DNA of 64,000 nt from Sphingomonas sanguinis (GTDB lineage Bacteria; Pseudomonadota; Alphaproteobacteria; Sphingomonadales; Sphingomonadaceae). The position numbers and the translations under genes were made by a program. The stretch lies in contig NZ_CP079203.1 of NCBI RefSeq assembly GCF_019297835.1, positions 3,724,001 through 3,788,000 on the forward strand. The letters run 5' to 3'. Within the stretch, counting starts at the first letter, position 1. Each line of letters begins with the position of its first letter. Shown here in pieces: positions 15,917 to 22,645 of this stretch. The notes beneath the pieces were generated by a model. The model saw nothing but the letters and a program-made list of their open reading frames with translations. It did not search any database and had not been told where the DNA came from.

Positions 15917-17136
15917 CTGGCGCCATGACCGAGCGGACCTGGCAGGCCTGGGCACGCCCCGACGGGCGCAAGGGCATTCGCGACGCGATCGTCGTCGTCT
16001 ATCTGGTCGAATGCGCGCACCATGTCGCGCGCCGCATCGTCGAGAAGATGGACGATCCGCGTGTGCAACTGATCGGCTTTCCCGGCTGCTACCCCAATGA
16101 CTATGCGCTGGCGATGATGAAGGCGCTGACCACGCACCCCAATGTCGGCGGCGTCGTACTGCTGTCACTGGGTTGCGAGAGCTTCAACCGCGAGGCGCTG
16201 GCCGCCAATGCGCGCGAGCAGGGCCGCCCGGTCGAGACGATCGTCATCCAGCAATCCGGCGGCACGCGTGGCGCGATGGAGGCGGGGATCGCCGCCGTCG
16301 AGCGCGTTCGGGCGACGGCGGATGCGCAAGCGGTGCGCGTGCCGATGACCATGTCCGAACTGGTGATCGGCACCATCTGCGGCGGGTCGGACGGGACCAG
16401 CGGCATCACCGGCAACCCGGCGGTCGGCCGGGCCTTCGACACGCTCTATGATGCGGGGGCGATCTGCATCTTCGAGGAAACCGGCGAGATGATCGGGTGC
16501 GAGGGCCATATGGCCGAGCGCGCCGCGACGCCGGAAGTGGCGCAGGACCTGATCGCCTCGGTCGCGCAGGCCGAGCGTTATTACCGCGCCATGGGCTATG
16601 GCAGCTTCGCGCCGGGCAATGCCGAGGGCGGCCTTTCGAGCCAGGAGGAAAAGTCGGCGGGCGCCTATGCCAAGTCGGGCAGCCGTCCGATCACCGGCGT
16701 CATCCTGCCCGCCGAACAGGCGCCGGGGCCGGGGTTGTACCTTCTCGACGTAGTGCCGGCGGGCGATCCGAAGTTCGGCTTCCCCAACATCGTCGACAAT
16801 GCCGAGATCGGCGAGCTGATCGCGTGCGGCGCGCATATCAACCTGTTCGTCACCGGGCGCGGATCGGTGGTCGGCTCGGCGATCTCGCCGGTCGTCAAGA
16901 TCGCCGCCAACCCGGAAATGTATGCCCGGATGGAAGGCGATATGGACGTGAACGCCGGTCGCATCCTGTACGGCGCCGCGACGCTGGACGAGGTGGGCGC
17001 GGAGATCGTCGACCTGATCGTCGCAGTGTCGGGCGGCGCGCAGACCAAGTCGGAAGCGCTGGGGCATCAGGAGTTCGTGCTGACCTACAAGGCGGCGGGT
17101 GCGAAGGGACCGGGCTGTCTGCCGCACGCGGCGTGA
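15913..17136 (+). CDS. UxaA-family dehydratase, large catalytic subunit
   Basis: 407 residues matching the UxaA/GarD C-terminal domain. Conserved blocks include GFPGCYPNDYA, the LLSLGCESFN segment with its Cys, IQQSGGT, ICGGSDGTSGITGNPAVG and GVVSRP-like later blocks such as TGRGSVVGSAISPVVKI. Cys residues in the first two blocks may bind metal. It is translated from an ATG overlapping the small subunit stop. Family enzymes dehydrate altronate or galactarate; relatives in fucose loci act on 6-deoxy sugar acids. It ends the plus-strand operon; a GC hairpin (17151-17172) and a repeat follow. Confidence 0.93.
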   Translation: MTGAMTERTWQAWARPDGRKGIRDAIVVVYLVECAHHVARRIVEKMDDPRVQLIGFPGCYPNDYALAMMKALTTHPNVGGVVLLSLGCESFNREALAANAREQGRPVETIVIQQSGGTRGAMEAGIAAVERVRATADAQAVRVPMTMSELVIGTICGGSDGTSGITGNPAVGRAFDTLYDAGAICIFEETGEMIGCEGHMAERAATPEVAQDLIASVAQAERYYRAMGYGSFAPGNAEGGLSSQEEKSAGAYAKSGSRPITGVILPAEQAPGPGLYLLDVVPAGDPKFGFPNIVDNAEIGELIACGAHINLFVTGRGSVVGSAISPVVKIAANPEMYARMEGDMDVNAGRILYGAATLDEVGAEIVDLIVAVSGGAQTKSEALGHQEFVLTYKAAGAKGPGCLPHAA

Positions 17137-17150
17137 GGGGGATTGAATCT

Positions 17151-17172
17151 CCCCTCCCCTGGAGGGGAGGGG
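17151..17172. terminator. GC-rich hairpin after the UxaA operon
   Basis: Arms CCCCTCCCCT (17151-17160) and AGGGGAGGGG (17163-17172) are perfect complements with a two-base centre. There is no T-run after it on either strand, so it is a hairpin or repeat fragment rather than a proven intrinsic terminator. It lies between convergent transcripts. Confidence 0.4.
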
Positions 17173-17208
17173 CCAATGGAATGGGCTAACGCTATAAGTT
17201 CCTGACCT

Positions 17209-17297
17209 CCGTTCGCACTGAGCGAAGTCGAAGTGCACGCCCCAGGCCTTGCCGCCAGGGAATTCCGTGGCCTTCGACTTCGCTCAGGCTGAACGGG
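17209..17297. repeat. Dispersed palindromic repeat type 2, copy 2 (89 bp)
   Basis: Same layout as 8272-8360: left arm CCGTTCGCACTGAGCGAAGT, right arm ACTTCGCTCAGGCTGAACGG. The central part differs slightly from copy 1. It fills the space between the convergent UxaA and UxaB-like genes. No coding content. Confidence 0.85.
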
Positions 17298-17315
17298 GGT
17301 GGGGGACAGGTTCCC

Positions 17316-18434
17316 CTATTTCGCCGACAGCGCGCGCAATTCCGGCATGGCGATCGTCTCGCCGGAGGCGTCGACCCAGCGGAGGAAGCCGCTGATCCGC
17401 TTGTCGATCTTGGCGGTATGGCCCCCGAAGATGTCCGACAGTCGGTGGTCGAGGAACGGGTTGGCGAAGCGTTCCAGCGTGGTCGCGATATAGATGCGGG
17501 CCTCCTCCGCCATGCCGTGCGCGGCAAAGCCCGGCAGCACTTCCTCCGCCATCACCCGCTCCAGCGCCGCGCGCGTGTCGTCATCGGCCAGCGCCGCGCG
17601 TACCGTCTGGTCCGCTGCGCCACCGCCGTCATGCCAGCGCGCCGCCAGCCAGCTATGCCCCAGATTGAGGATGTGCAGCTTGAGCCGCTCGTAACGGTCC
17701 AGATCGTCGGACAGCACGATGTCGGAATGGGTGAAGGGCAGGGTCAGCCCCGGCTGCTGCTCGATCGCCCAGAGCGCATAAGGCTCGGCGACCGCGCCTG
17801 CCGGGTGAAGCGGCTCGCTGACGATGCGGTCCACCAGCGTATTGGCCCAGATGCATTCGCGCCCCAGCCAGTCGAGGAACGCGCCGTCGCGCCCCTGATT
17901 GCGCGCCAGACCCTCGATCGCGGCGCGCAGCACGTCGCCGTTGCGCACCACCAGTTCGCAAGGGAGTAGCGTGACGCCCGCGCCCCCCGCCTGCCAGCGG
18001 CGGTGCAGCAGCTCGGTCAGCATCCCGCAAAAGCTCACCGGCACCTGATTTCCGGTGGGTACGGCTCGATCCGCGTCGGGGATGGCATAGCCGCTGTCCC
18101 CGGTGTTGGAGACGATATGCGTCGTCGCCCCGACCGCCAGATCGACCAGCCGGTCCCAGTCCCCCGCCGCGCTCAGTCCTTCGCGGACGCTGCGCACCTG
18201 AACGGTTCGCTCGAAGCGGGTGCCGTCGCGCAGGCCGCGAAGGATGACGGGAAAGCCCGCCGGATCGGCAAAACCGGCGAGCCGCCGCGCGCGCTCGGGA
18301 TCGCGGGTCGTCTGGACGATGACGATCGGCGGCACCGCCTGCCAGGCCGCGCGGGCTTCCTCGGCGAACAGGTCGACATGGGCTTGCAGGAAACGGCTGG
18401 TGCCGAATTGCAGGATGACGGCCGCCTCGCTCAC
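17316..18434 (-). CDS. Mannitol dehydrogenase-family (UxaB-like) oxidoreductase
   Basis: 372 residues from a GTG at 18434 that overlaps the mutarotase stop (GTGA). The N-terminal Rossmann start ILQFGTSRFLQAHVDLF and the C-terminal motif LKLHILNLGHSWLA, holding the catalytic Lys and His, define the mannitol dehydrogenase/tagaturonate reductase family. VSNTGDSGY is also typical of this branch. Members reduce or oxidise hexuronates and polyols with NAD. It forms a two-gene minus-strand operon with a mutarotase, facing the UxaA operon. It may handle a keto form of the deoxysugar acid or tagaturonate; no UxaC isomerase is present here, which argues against a complete galacturonate route in this locus. 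Confidence 0.92.
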   Translation of the reverse strand: MSEAAVILQFGTSRFLQAHVDLFAEEARAAWQAVPPIVIVQTTRDPERARRLAGFADPAGFPVILRGLRDGTRFERTVQVRSVREGLSAAGDWDRLVDLAVGATTHIVSNTGDSGYAIPDADRAVPTGNQVPVSFCGMLTELLHRRWQAGGAGVTLLPCELVVRNGDVLRAAIEGLARNQGRDGAFLDWLGRECIWANTLVDRIVSEPLHPAGAVAEPYALWAIEQQPGLTLPFTHSDIVLSDDLDRYERLKLHILNLGHSWLAARWHDGGGAADQTVRAALADDDTRAALERVMAEEVLPGFAAHGMAEEARIYIATTLERFANPFLDHRLSDIFGGHTAKIDKRISGFLRWVDASGETIAMPELRALSAK

Positions 18435-18769
18435 TGCGCGTCCAGCGAGAAGATGCGGTCCATGCCCACCCATTTCTCACCCGGCGCGGCATGGGGCAGG
18501 GCCTTTTGGAAACGGTCCATCGTGGCCTCCCACTTAGCGTCGATCGCTGCCAGTTCGGCAGGGATCGCGCGGGGGAAGTCGTCGGCGACCTCGGCGATCA
18601 TGAACAGCCGGTCGCCGGTGCGCCAGATTTCCATCGACAGGAATCCTTTGGCCCGGATCGCCTGGGTCACTTCGGGCCAGGCCGCGCCGGGGGCATGAGC
18701 CTTTTCATAGTCGGCGATCAGGTCGGCATCGGCCACCAGATCCAGGGCGAAACACAGGCGTCGGGCCAA
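18431..18769 (-). CDS. L-rhamnose mutarotase-family protein (RhaM-like, deoxysugar mutarotase)
   Basis: 112 residues from a TTG start at 18769, preceded by GGAGAGAGGAG at good spacing; this matches the usual family start (ARRLCFALDL). An ATG at 18814 would add 15 poorly conserved residues. The family core is FALDLVADADLIADYEKAH, the GFLSMEIWRTGDRLFMI segment and a final WVGMDRIFSLD. It interconverts the alpha and beta anomers of L-rhamnose or L-fucose, giving the form the dehydrogenase uses. It is first in the operon with the UxaB-like gene and is divergent from the Zn dehydrogenase gene. Confidence 0.9.
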   Translation of the reverse strand: MARRLCFALDLVADADLIADYEKAHAPGAAWPEVTQAIRAKGFLSMEIWRTGDRLFMIAEVADDFPRAIPAELAAIDAKWEATMDRFQKALPHAAPGEKWVGMDRIFSLDAQ

Positions 18770-18849
18770 TTCGGGGGCTCCTCTCTCCAAGGCGGCTGGA
18801 CCAATTATCGGCATCCAGTCTGTCGAATGATCTTTTAGCGTTCCCAACC

Positions 18850-18889
18850 AAGCGCTTCAATGGCATATGTGAGAGCGAAATCGCATATG
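18850..18889. promoter_or_regulatory. Candidate operators in the divergent mutarotase/dehydrogenase promoter region
   Basis: An 8-base palindrome AAGCGCTT lies at 18850-18857. A second element at 18867-18889 begins ATGTGAGAG and ends CATATG, with CATATG also starting at 18864. The second element matches 18 of 23 bases of a sequence at 53667-53689, upstream of the other deoxysugar locus. It ends 21 bases before the dehydrogenase start. The binding protein is unknown; IclR (20083) or GntR (58413) are candidates. Confidence 0.45.
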
Positions 18890-18910
18890 GGAATTTGGGA
18901 GAGGGTCGCA

Positions 18911-19927
18911 ATGAAGGCACTGGTCTGTGTCCAGCCGCATGAAATCCGGGTCGAGGACCGACCCGCGCCGGTGCGCGCAGAAGGCGAAGTTCTGATCCGG
19001 ATGCGTCGCGCCGGAATTTGCGGCACCGACTATCATATCTATGGCGGCAAGCACCCGTTCCTCGAATATCCCCGGCTGATCGGCCATGAACTGGCCGGTG
19101 AAATTGCCGAGGTTCCAGAGGGTTCGTCCTTCACGGTCGGCCAGGTGGTGACGGTGAACCCCTATATCGCGTGCGGCACCTGCCGCGCCTGTCGCCGGGG
19201 CAAGCCCAATTGCTGCGCGCGGATCAGCGTGCTGGGCGTGCACGGCGATGGCGGCATGTGCGAGTTGTTGTCGGTGCCCGAAAGTGCGGTGATCGACGCG
19301 GTCGGCCTGTCGCTCGATCAGGCGGCGATGGTCGAGTTTCTGGCGATCGGCGCCCATGCGGTGCGCCGGGCGGGCGTCGCCGAGGGGGAGAGCGTCGCGG
19401 TGATCGGCGCCGGGCCGATCGGCGTGGCGGCGGCCCTGTTCGCGCGGATCGCGGGGGCGGCGCGGATCGTGCTGGCCGACACGCGCGCGCCGCGTCTGGC
19501 CTATGCGCGCGACCATCTGGGGTTCGAGGACGGCGTGGTCGCAGACGAGGCGCTGGGCGCGACGCTGGCCGAGATGACTGGCGGCGAGATGTTCGACCAT
19601 GTGTTCGACGCGACCGGCAACATCCATGCGATGCGGGCCGGGCTGAACTGGGTCGCGCATGGCGGCAGTTATACGCTGGTCGGGGTGTGCAAGGACGATC
19701 TGGTCTTCCCCGATCCCGAATTCCACAAGCGCGAGACGACGCTGATCGCCAGCCGCAACGCGCTGTCGGTCGATTTCGACCATGTCATCGCCAGCATCCG
19801 CAGCGGCGCGGTGCCGACCGACGCGATCCGCACCCACACGCTGACGCTGGACGAAGCGCCCCAGCGCCTGCCCGAGTTGATCGGCGAGGCGGACTCGGTG
19901 CTGAAGGCGATTATCACCATCGCTTGA
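18911..19927 (+). CDS. Zinc-dependent alcohol dehydrogenase (sugar-acid or sugar dehydrogenase type)
   Basis: 338 residues from the ATG at 18911, after GGGAGAGGG; an earlier in-frame ATG at 18860 would place the start inside the candidate operator. Catalytic zinc ligands are in ICGTDYHIYGG and IGHELAGE; the four structural-zinc Cys are in CGTCRACRRGKPNCC. The NAD motif is GAGPIGVAAALFA. The closest remembered relatives are L-galactonate and L-threonine-type sugar dehydrogenases. It may oxidise L-fucose, L-galactonate or a keto-deoxy acid. It faces the mutarotase operon and is followed by two hairpins and the IclR gene. Confidence 0.92.
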   Translation: MKALVCVQPHEIRVEDRPAPVRAEGEVLIRMRRAGICGTDYHIYGGKHPFLEYPRLIGHELAGEIAEVPEGSSFTVGQVVTVNPYIACGTCRACRRGKPNCCARISVLGVHGDGGMCELLSVPESAVIDAVGLSLDQAAMVEFLAIGAHAVRRAGVAEGESVAVIGAGPIGVAAALFARIAGAARIVLADTRAPRLAYARDHLGFEDGVVADEALGATLAEMTGGEMFDHVFDATGNIHAMRAGLNWVAHGGSYTLVGVCKDDLVFPDPEFHKRETTLIASRNALSVDFDHVIASIRSGAVPTDAIRTHTLTLDEAPQRLPELIGEADSVLKAIITIA

Positions 19928-19995
19928 GTGCTGTTTGAAAACGTGCCGAGGCACGTTTTGCAGCACCGGCCCAAAACTCGCCTCCAGCGAGTTTT
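19928..19995 (+). terminator. Two consecutive perfect hairpins after the Zn dehydrogenase gene
   Basis: Hairpin 1 has arms AAAACGTGC (19938-19946) and GCACGTTTT (19951-19959) and is enclosed by GTGCTG/CAGCAC. Hairpin 2 has arms AAAACTCGC (19973-19981) and GCGAGTTTT (19987-19995). Each ends in a short T-run, as in an intrinsic terminator, and each is symmetric so could act on both strands. They separate the dehydrogenase from the IclR gene. Confidence 0.6.
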
Positions 19996-20082
19996 CAAAG
20001 GGACTCTGAGCGGGCCGTCCTGGGCGACATCGCTTGCTCAGGGCGCGTCCTCGCCCTAATCGTCGGTCAGGTGAGGAAAGAT

Positions 20083-20922
20083 ATGACGGGTGACGGCGGC
20101 AAGATCAGCGAAGGGCGGACGCGCAAGGGCAGCTATGCCGCACCCGCGCTGGACAAGGCGTTCCTTATCATCGAACTGCTGGCCAACCATCCGCAAGGCA
20201 TGTTGGTCAGCGAGATGGCGACGGCATTGGGCCGTTCGCTGGGCGAATTGTTCCGCATCGTCGTGGTGATGGAAGAGGCGCGCTACCTCGAAAAGTCGCC
20301 GGTCGACGATCGTTACCGCGTCACCTACAAGTTTCTCGACATCGCCTATCGCGCGACGCCCGCGCGGCAACTGACCGCCGCCGCGCTGCCCGAGATGCAG
20401 TCGCTGGCGCTCAATGTCGGCCAGTCCTGTCATCTGGTGGTGATCGAAGGCGGGGCGGGCCTGGTCATCGCGCGCGAGGAAAATCCGGGCACGCGCGGCT
20501 TCGCGCTGCGCATGGGCGCGTCGATCGATATCGTGGCCAGCTGTTCGGGCAAGGTGCTGCTCGCCTTTGCGGCGCCTGCGCAACTGGCGCGCATCCTCGA
20601 CCGGGCGGAGGCGGCGCAGGGCCATGCCATCGACCGCGACCAGCTGGCCGAGGAGCTGGCGCGGGTTCGCGCGCAGGGCCATGGCCTGCGCAAGAGTCCG
20701 ATCACGCGCGGCGTGACCGACATCAGCTATCCCGTGTTCGGCTTCGGCGGCGACTGCATGGCGGCGCTGACCGTGCCGTTCCTGGAGACGATCGACGGAT
20801 CGCAAAAGGTCTCGATTCCCCAAGCCACGCAGATTCTGGGCGAGACGACCGCGCGTATCTCGCAGGCGCTCGGCTATCGCGGCGACGATGCGGGCGGGGT
20901 AACGCCCGCATCGCGCGGATAA
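20083..20922 (+). CDS. IclR-family transcriptional regulator
   Basis: 279 residues; ATG at 20083 after GAGGAAAG. Residues about 20-85 form the winged helix (ALDKAFLIIELLANHP, LVSEMATALGRSLGELFRIVVVMEE, YRVTYKF). The remaining part is the IclR effector domain (GQSCHLVVIEGG, LRMGASIDIVASCSGKVLLAF, ITRGVTDISYPVFG). It probably senses a sugar or sugar acid of the neighbouring locus; an IclR regulator also stands beside the Campylobacter fucose locus. Whether it represses or activates cannot be told. The hairpins upstream suggest it has its own promoter. Confidence 0.93.
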   Translation: MTGDGGKISEGRTRKGSYAAPALDKAFLIIELLANHPQGMLVSEMATALGRSLGELFRIVVVMEEARYLEKSPVDDRYRVTYKFLDIAYRATPARQLTAAALPEMQSLALNVGQSCHLVVIEGGAGLVIAREENPGTRGFALRMGASIDIVASCSGKVLLAFAAPAQLARILDRAEAAQGHAIDRDQLAEELARVRAQGHGLRKSPITRGVTDISYPVFGFGGDCMAALTVPFLETIDGSQKVSIPQATQILGETTARISQALGYRGDDAGGVTPASRG

Positions 20923-20928
20923 GGCCGG

Positions 20929-21381
20929 TCAGTCGGGGCGGGTTTCGGTGCCCCGATGCGGCCCTTCTCCCATCGTCATGTAGAGATGGCGCAGCATCGC
21001 GCTCATCGCATCGGTGCCGCGCTGGGTGAGGGTGACGGCCAGTCGCCGGTGATCGGCGGGATCGGTACGCCGCCGCAGCAGCTCCGCCCCCTCCAGCCGG
21101 TCGATCCGGCGCAGCGCGCTGGTGGCGCTTTCGCCCGAGACGAGGATCAGTTCCTTGACGCAGATCGGCCGGTTTTGCTGATCGGCGATGAACAGCTCCA
21201 GCATCATGTCCCAGGCGGAGTCGCGGAACACGTCGCGGGGAAAGAATTTGGCGGTGTTGGCACGCATCGCCTGTGTCTGGCGCGCCAGGTCGAGCAGGCT
21301 GGGCCCGGTTTCGCGGGCTACGGGCGGCCATAGGCCGCGATGGGTGGGAGGATGATAACGAGCGGCAAGATCCTTTGGCAT
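20929..21381 (-). CDS. MarR-family winged-helix regulator
   Basis: 150 residues. The ATG at 21381 is preferred since AAGGAT stands seven bases upstream; an ATG at 21414 lies inside a palindrome and lacks a ribosome site. The winged helix covers CVKELILVSGESATSALRRI, DRLEGAELLRR and DHRRLAVTLTQRG. It is the last minus-strand gene after the type I secretion genes (76 bases after HlyD) and could control the adhesin or exporter. The palindrome at 21401-21424, just upstream, may be its own operator. It ends tail-to-tail with the IclR gene, six bases apart. Confidence 0.88.
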   Translation of the reverse strand: MPKDLAARYHPPTHRGLWPPVARETGPSLLDLARQTQAMRANTAKFFPRDVFRDSAWDMMLELFIADQQNRPICVKELILVSGESATSALRRIDRLEGAELLRRRTDPADHRRLAVTLTQRGTDAMSAMLRHLYMTMGEGPHRGTETRPD

Positions 21382-21400
21382 CAGGCTATCCTTGGCTGGG

Positions 21401-21424
21401 GCCATGGACGGCATTGTCCATGGC
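21401..21424. promoter_or_regulatory. Perfect inverted repeat upstream of the MarR gene, candidate autoregulatory operator
   Basis: Arms GCCATGGAC (21401-21409) and GTCCATGGC (21416-21424) with a six-base spacer. MarR dimers commonly bind near-perfect palindromes of this size at their own promoters. It lies between the HlyD stop and the MarR start. No T-run follows, so a terminator is less likely. Confidence 0.5.
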
Positions 21425-21457
21425 AGGGCGGCGGATGGGAGGAGCTGGGCTGGCCGG

Positions 21458-22645
21458 TCATCGTTCGCGCAGTCCTTCGCGCGCGCGGTTGAGCGGCTTG
21501 AGCAGATATTGCAGCACGGTCTTGCTGCCGGTGTGGATGTCGGCGGTGGCGATCATGCCGGGCACGATCGGAAAGCGCTTGCCCGCCTTGTTGACCAGCG
21601 AGTCCGCGGTCGTGCGCACGAAGACGCGGTAATAATAGACGTCCGGGTTCACCTCGTCGCGGATCGTGTCGGGCGAGATGCTGCTGACCTTGCCCTCCAG
21701 CCCGCCATAGATCGCATAGTCATAGGCGGTGATCTTGACACTGGCCCGCTGGCCGGGACGGATGAAGGCGATGTCGCGCGGCTGGATGCGCGCCTCGACC
21801 AGCAGCCGTTCGTCGAGCGGCACGATCTCCATGATCTTGCCGTTCGGGGGCACGACGCCGCCGATGGTCGACACCTCGATATTCTTGACCACGCCGCGCA
21901 CCGGCGAGCGCAGGGTCAGGCGTTGCAGCGTGTCGGAGCGGCCGCGCACGACCGGGGCGAGCGCCTCCACCTCCTCGCTGACCTTGGCCAGGTCCTGCCG
22001 CGCCTCGACGATATATTGCGAGCGCAGGTCGGATTTCTTGAGGTCCAAGTCGGCGCGCTGGCGCTTCAGGCGCAGCACCTCGACATTGCTGGCAGCACCG
22101 ACCTCGATCAGCGATTCCCCGATGCCGACCTCGCGCCCGATCAGCGCGAGCGACTCGTCGATCAGTCCGATCGAACTGGCAAGGCTGCGGCGGCGCGCGT
22201 CGTAAAGGCGCTGTTGCTCGGCCTTGAGCGCGGGAAAGGCGTCCAGCTCGGGCGAGAAGGTCAGGGGGGTGCCGTTCACCTCGGCCTGCAACCGCGCCTG
22301 GGCGGCCAGCGCGGCGCGATATTTGGCGGCGCTCTCCTCGACGGTCGATCCGGCCTGGGTCGGGTCGAGCTGGGCTAGGATCTGGCCCGGCCTCACGATA
22401 TCGTCCTGGCGAACGAGCATTTTGGCGAGGATGCCGCCCTCCAGCGATTGCAGCACCTGTTCGCGGCTGGTCGGCACGACGCGGCCGGTGCCGGTCGCCA
22501 CCTCGTCCAGCTTGGCGAACCAGGCCCAGACGAGCAGCACCACGAACAATGCGGCGAGCGCCCAGTTCATCCGCTTGGCCGCCAGCAGCGGGGCTGCGCC
22601 CTCGTCGGCGAAGGGCAGGTCGGCGGGATGGGTGAGCGCGGTCAT
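21458..22645 (-). CDS. HlyD-family type I secretion membrane fusion protein
   Basis: 395 residues. A short cytoplasmic N-terminus is followed by one membrane helix (about residues 28-45, LAALFVVLLVWAWFA). Then comes a periplasmic part: the lipoyl-like half VLQSLEGGILAKMLVRQDD, a long charged coiled-coil hairpin (about 100-280), and the C-terminal beta barrel (RPGQRASVKITAYDYAIYG). It links the inner-membrane ABC exporter to TolC in type I secretion. The ATG overlaps the ABC gene stop by four bases. The likely cargo is the giant adhesin at 26224-37179. Confidence 0.94.
   Translation of the reverse strand: MTALTHPADLPFADEGAAPLLAAKRMNWALAALFVVLLVWAWFAKLDEVATGTGRVVPTSREQVLQSLEGGILAKMLVRQDDIVRPGQILAQLDPTQAGSTVEESAAKYRAALAAQARLQAEVNGTPLTFSPELDAFPALKAEQQRLYDARRRSLASSIGLIDESLALIGREVGIGESLIEVGAASNVEVLRLKRQRADLDLKKSDLRSQYIVEARQDLAKVSEEVEALAPVVRGRSDTLQRLTLRSPVRGVVKNIEVSTIGGVVPPNGKIMEIVPLDERLLVEARIQPRDIAFIRPGQRASVKITAYDYAIYGGLEGKVSSISPDTIRDEVNPDVYYYRVFVRTTADSLVNKAGKRFPIVPGMIATADIHTGSKTVLQYLLKPLNRAREGLRER

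Noticed and set aside
17316..18434. A complete galacturonate pathway (UxaB with UxaA)
   Set aside because: No UxaC isomerase, KDG kinase or KDPG aldolase is present in the window, and the neighbours fit deoxysugars better.
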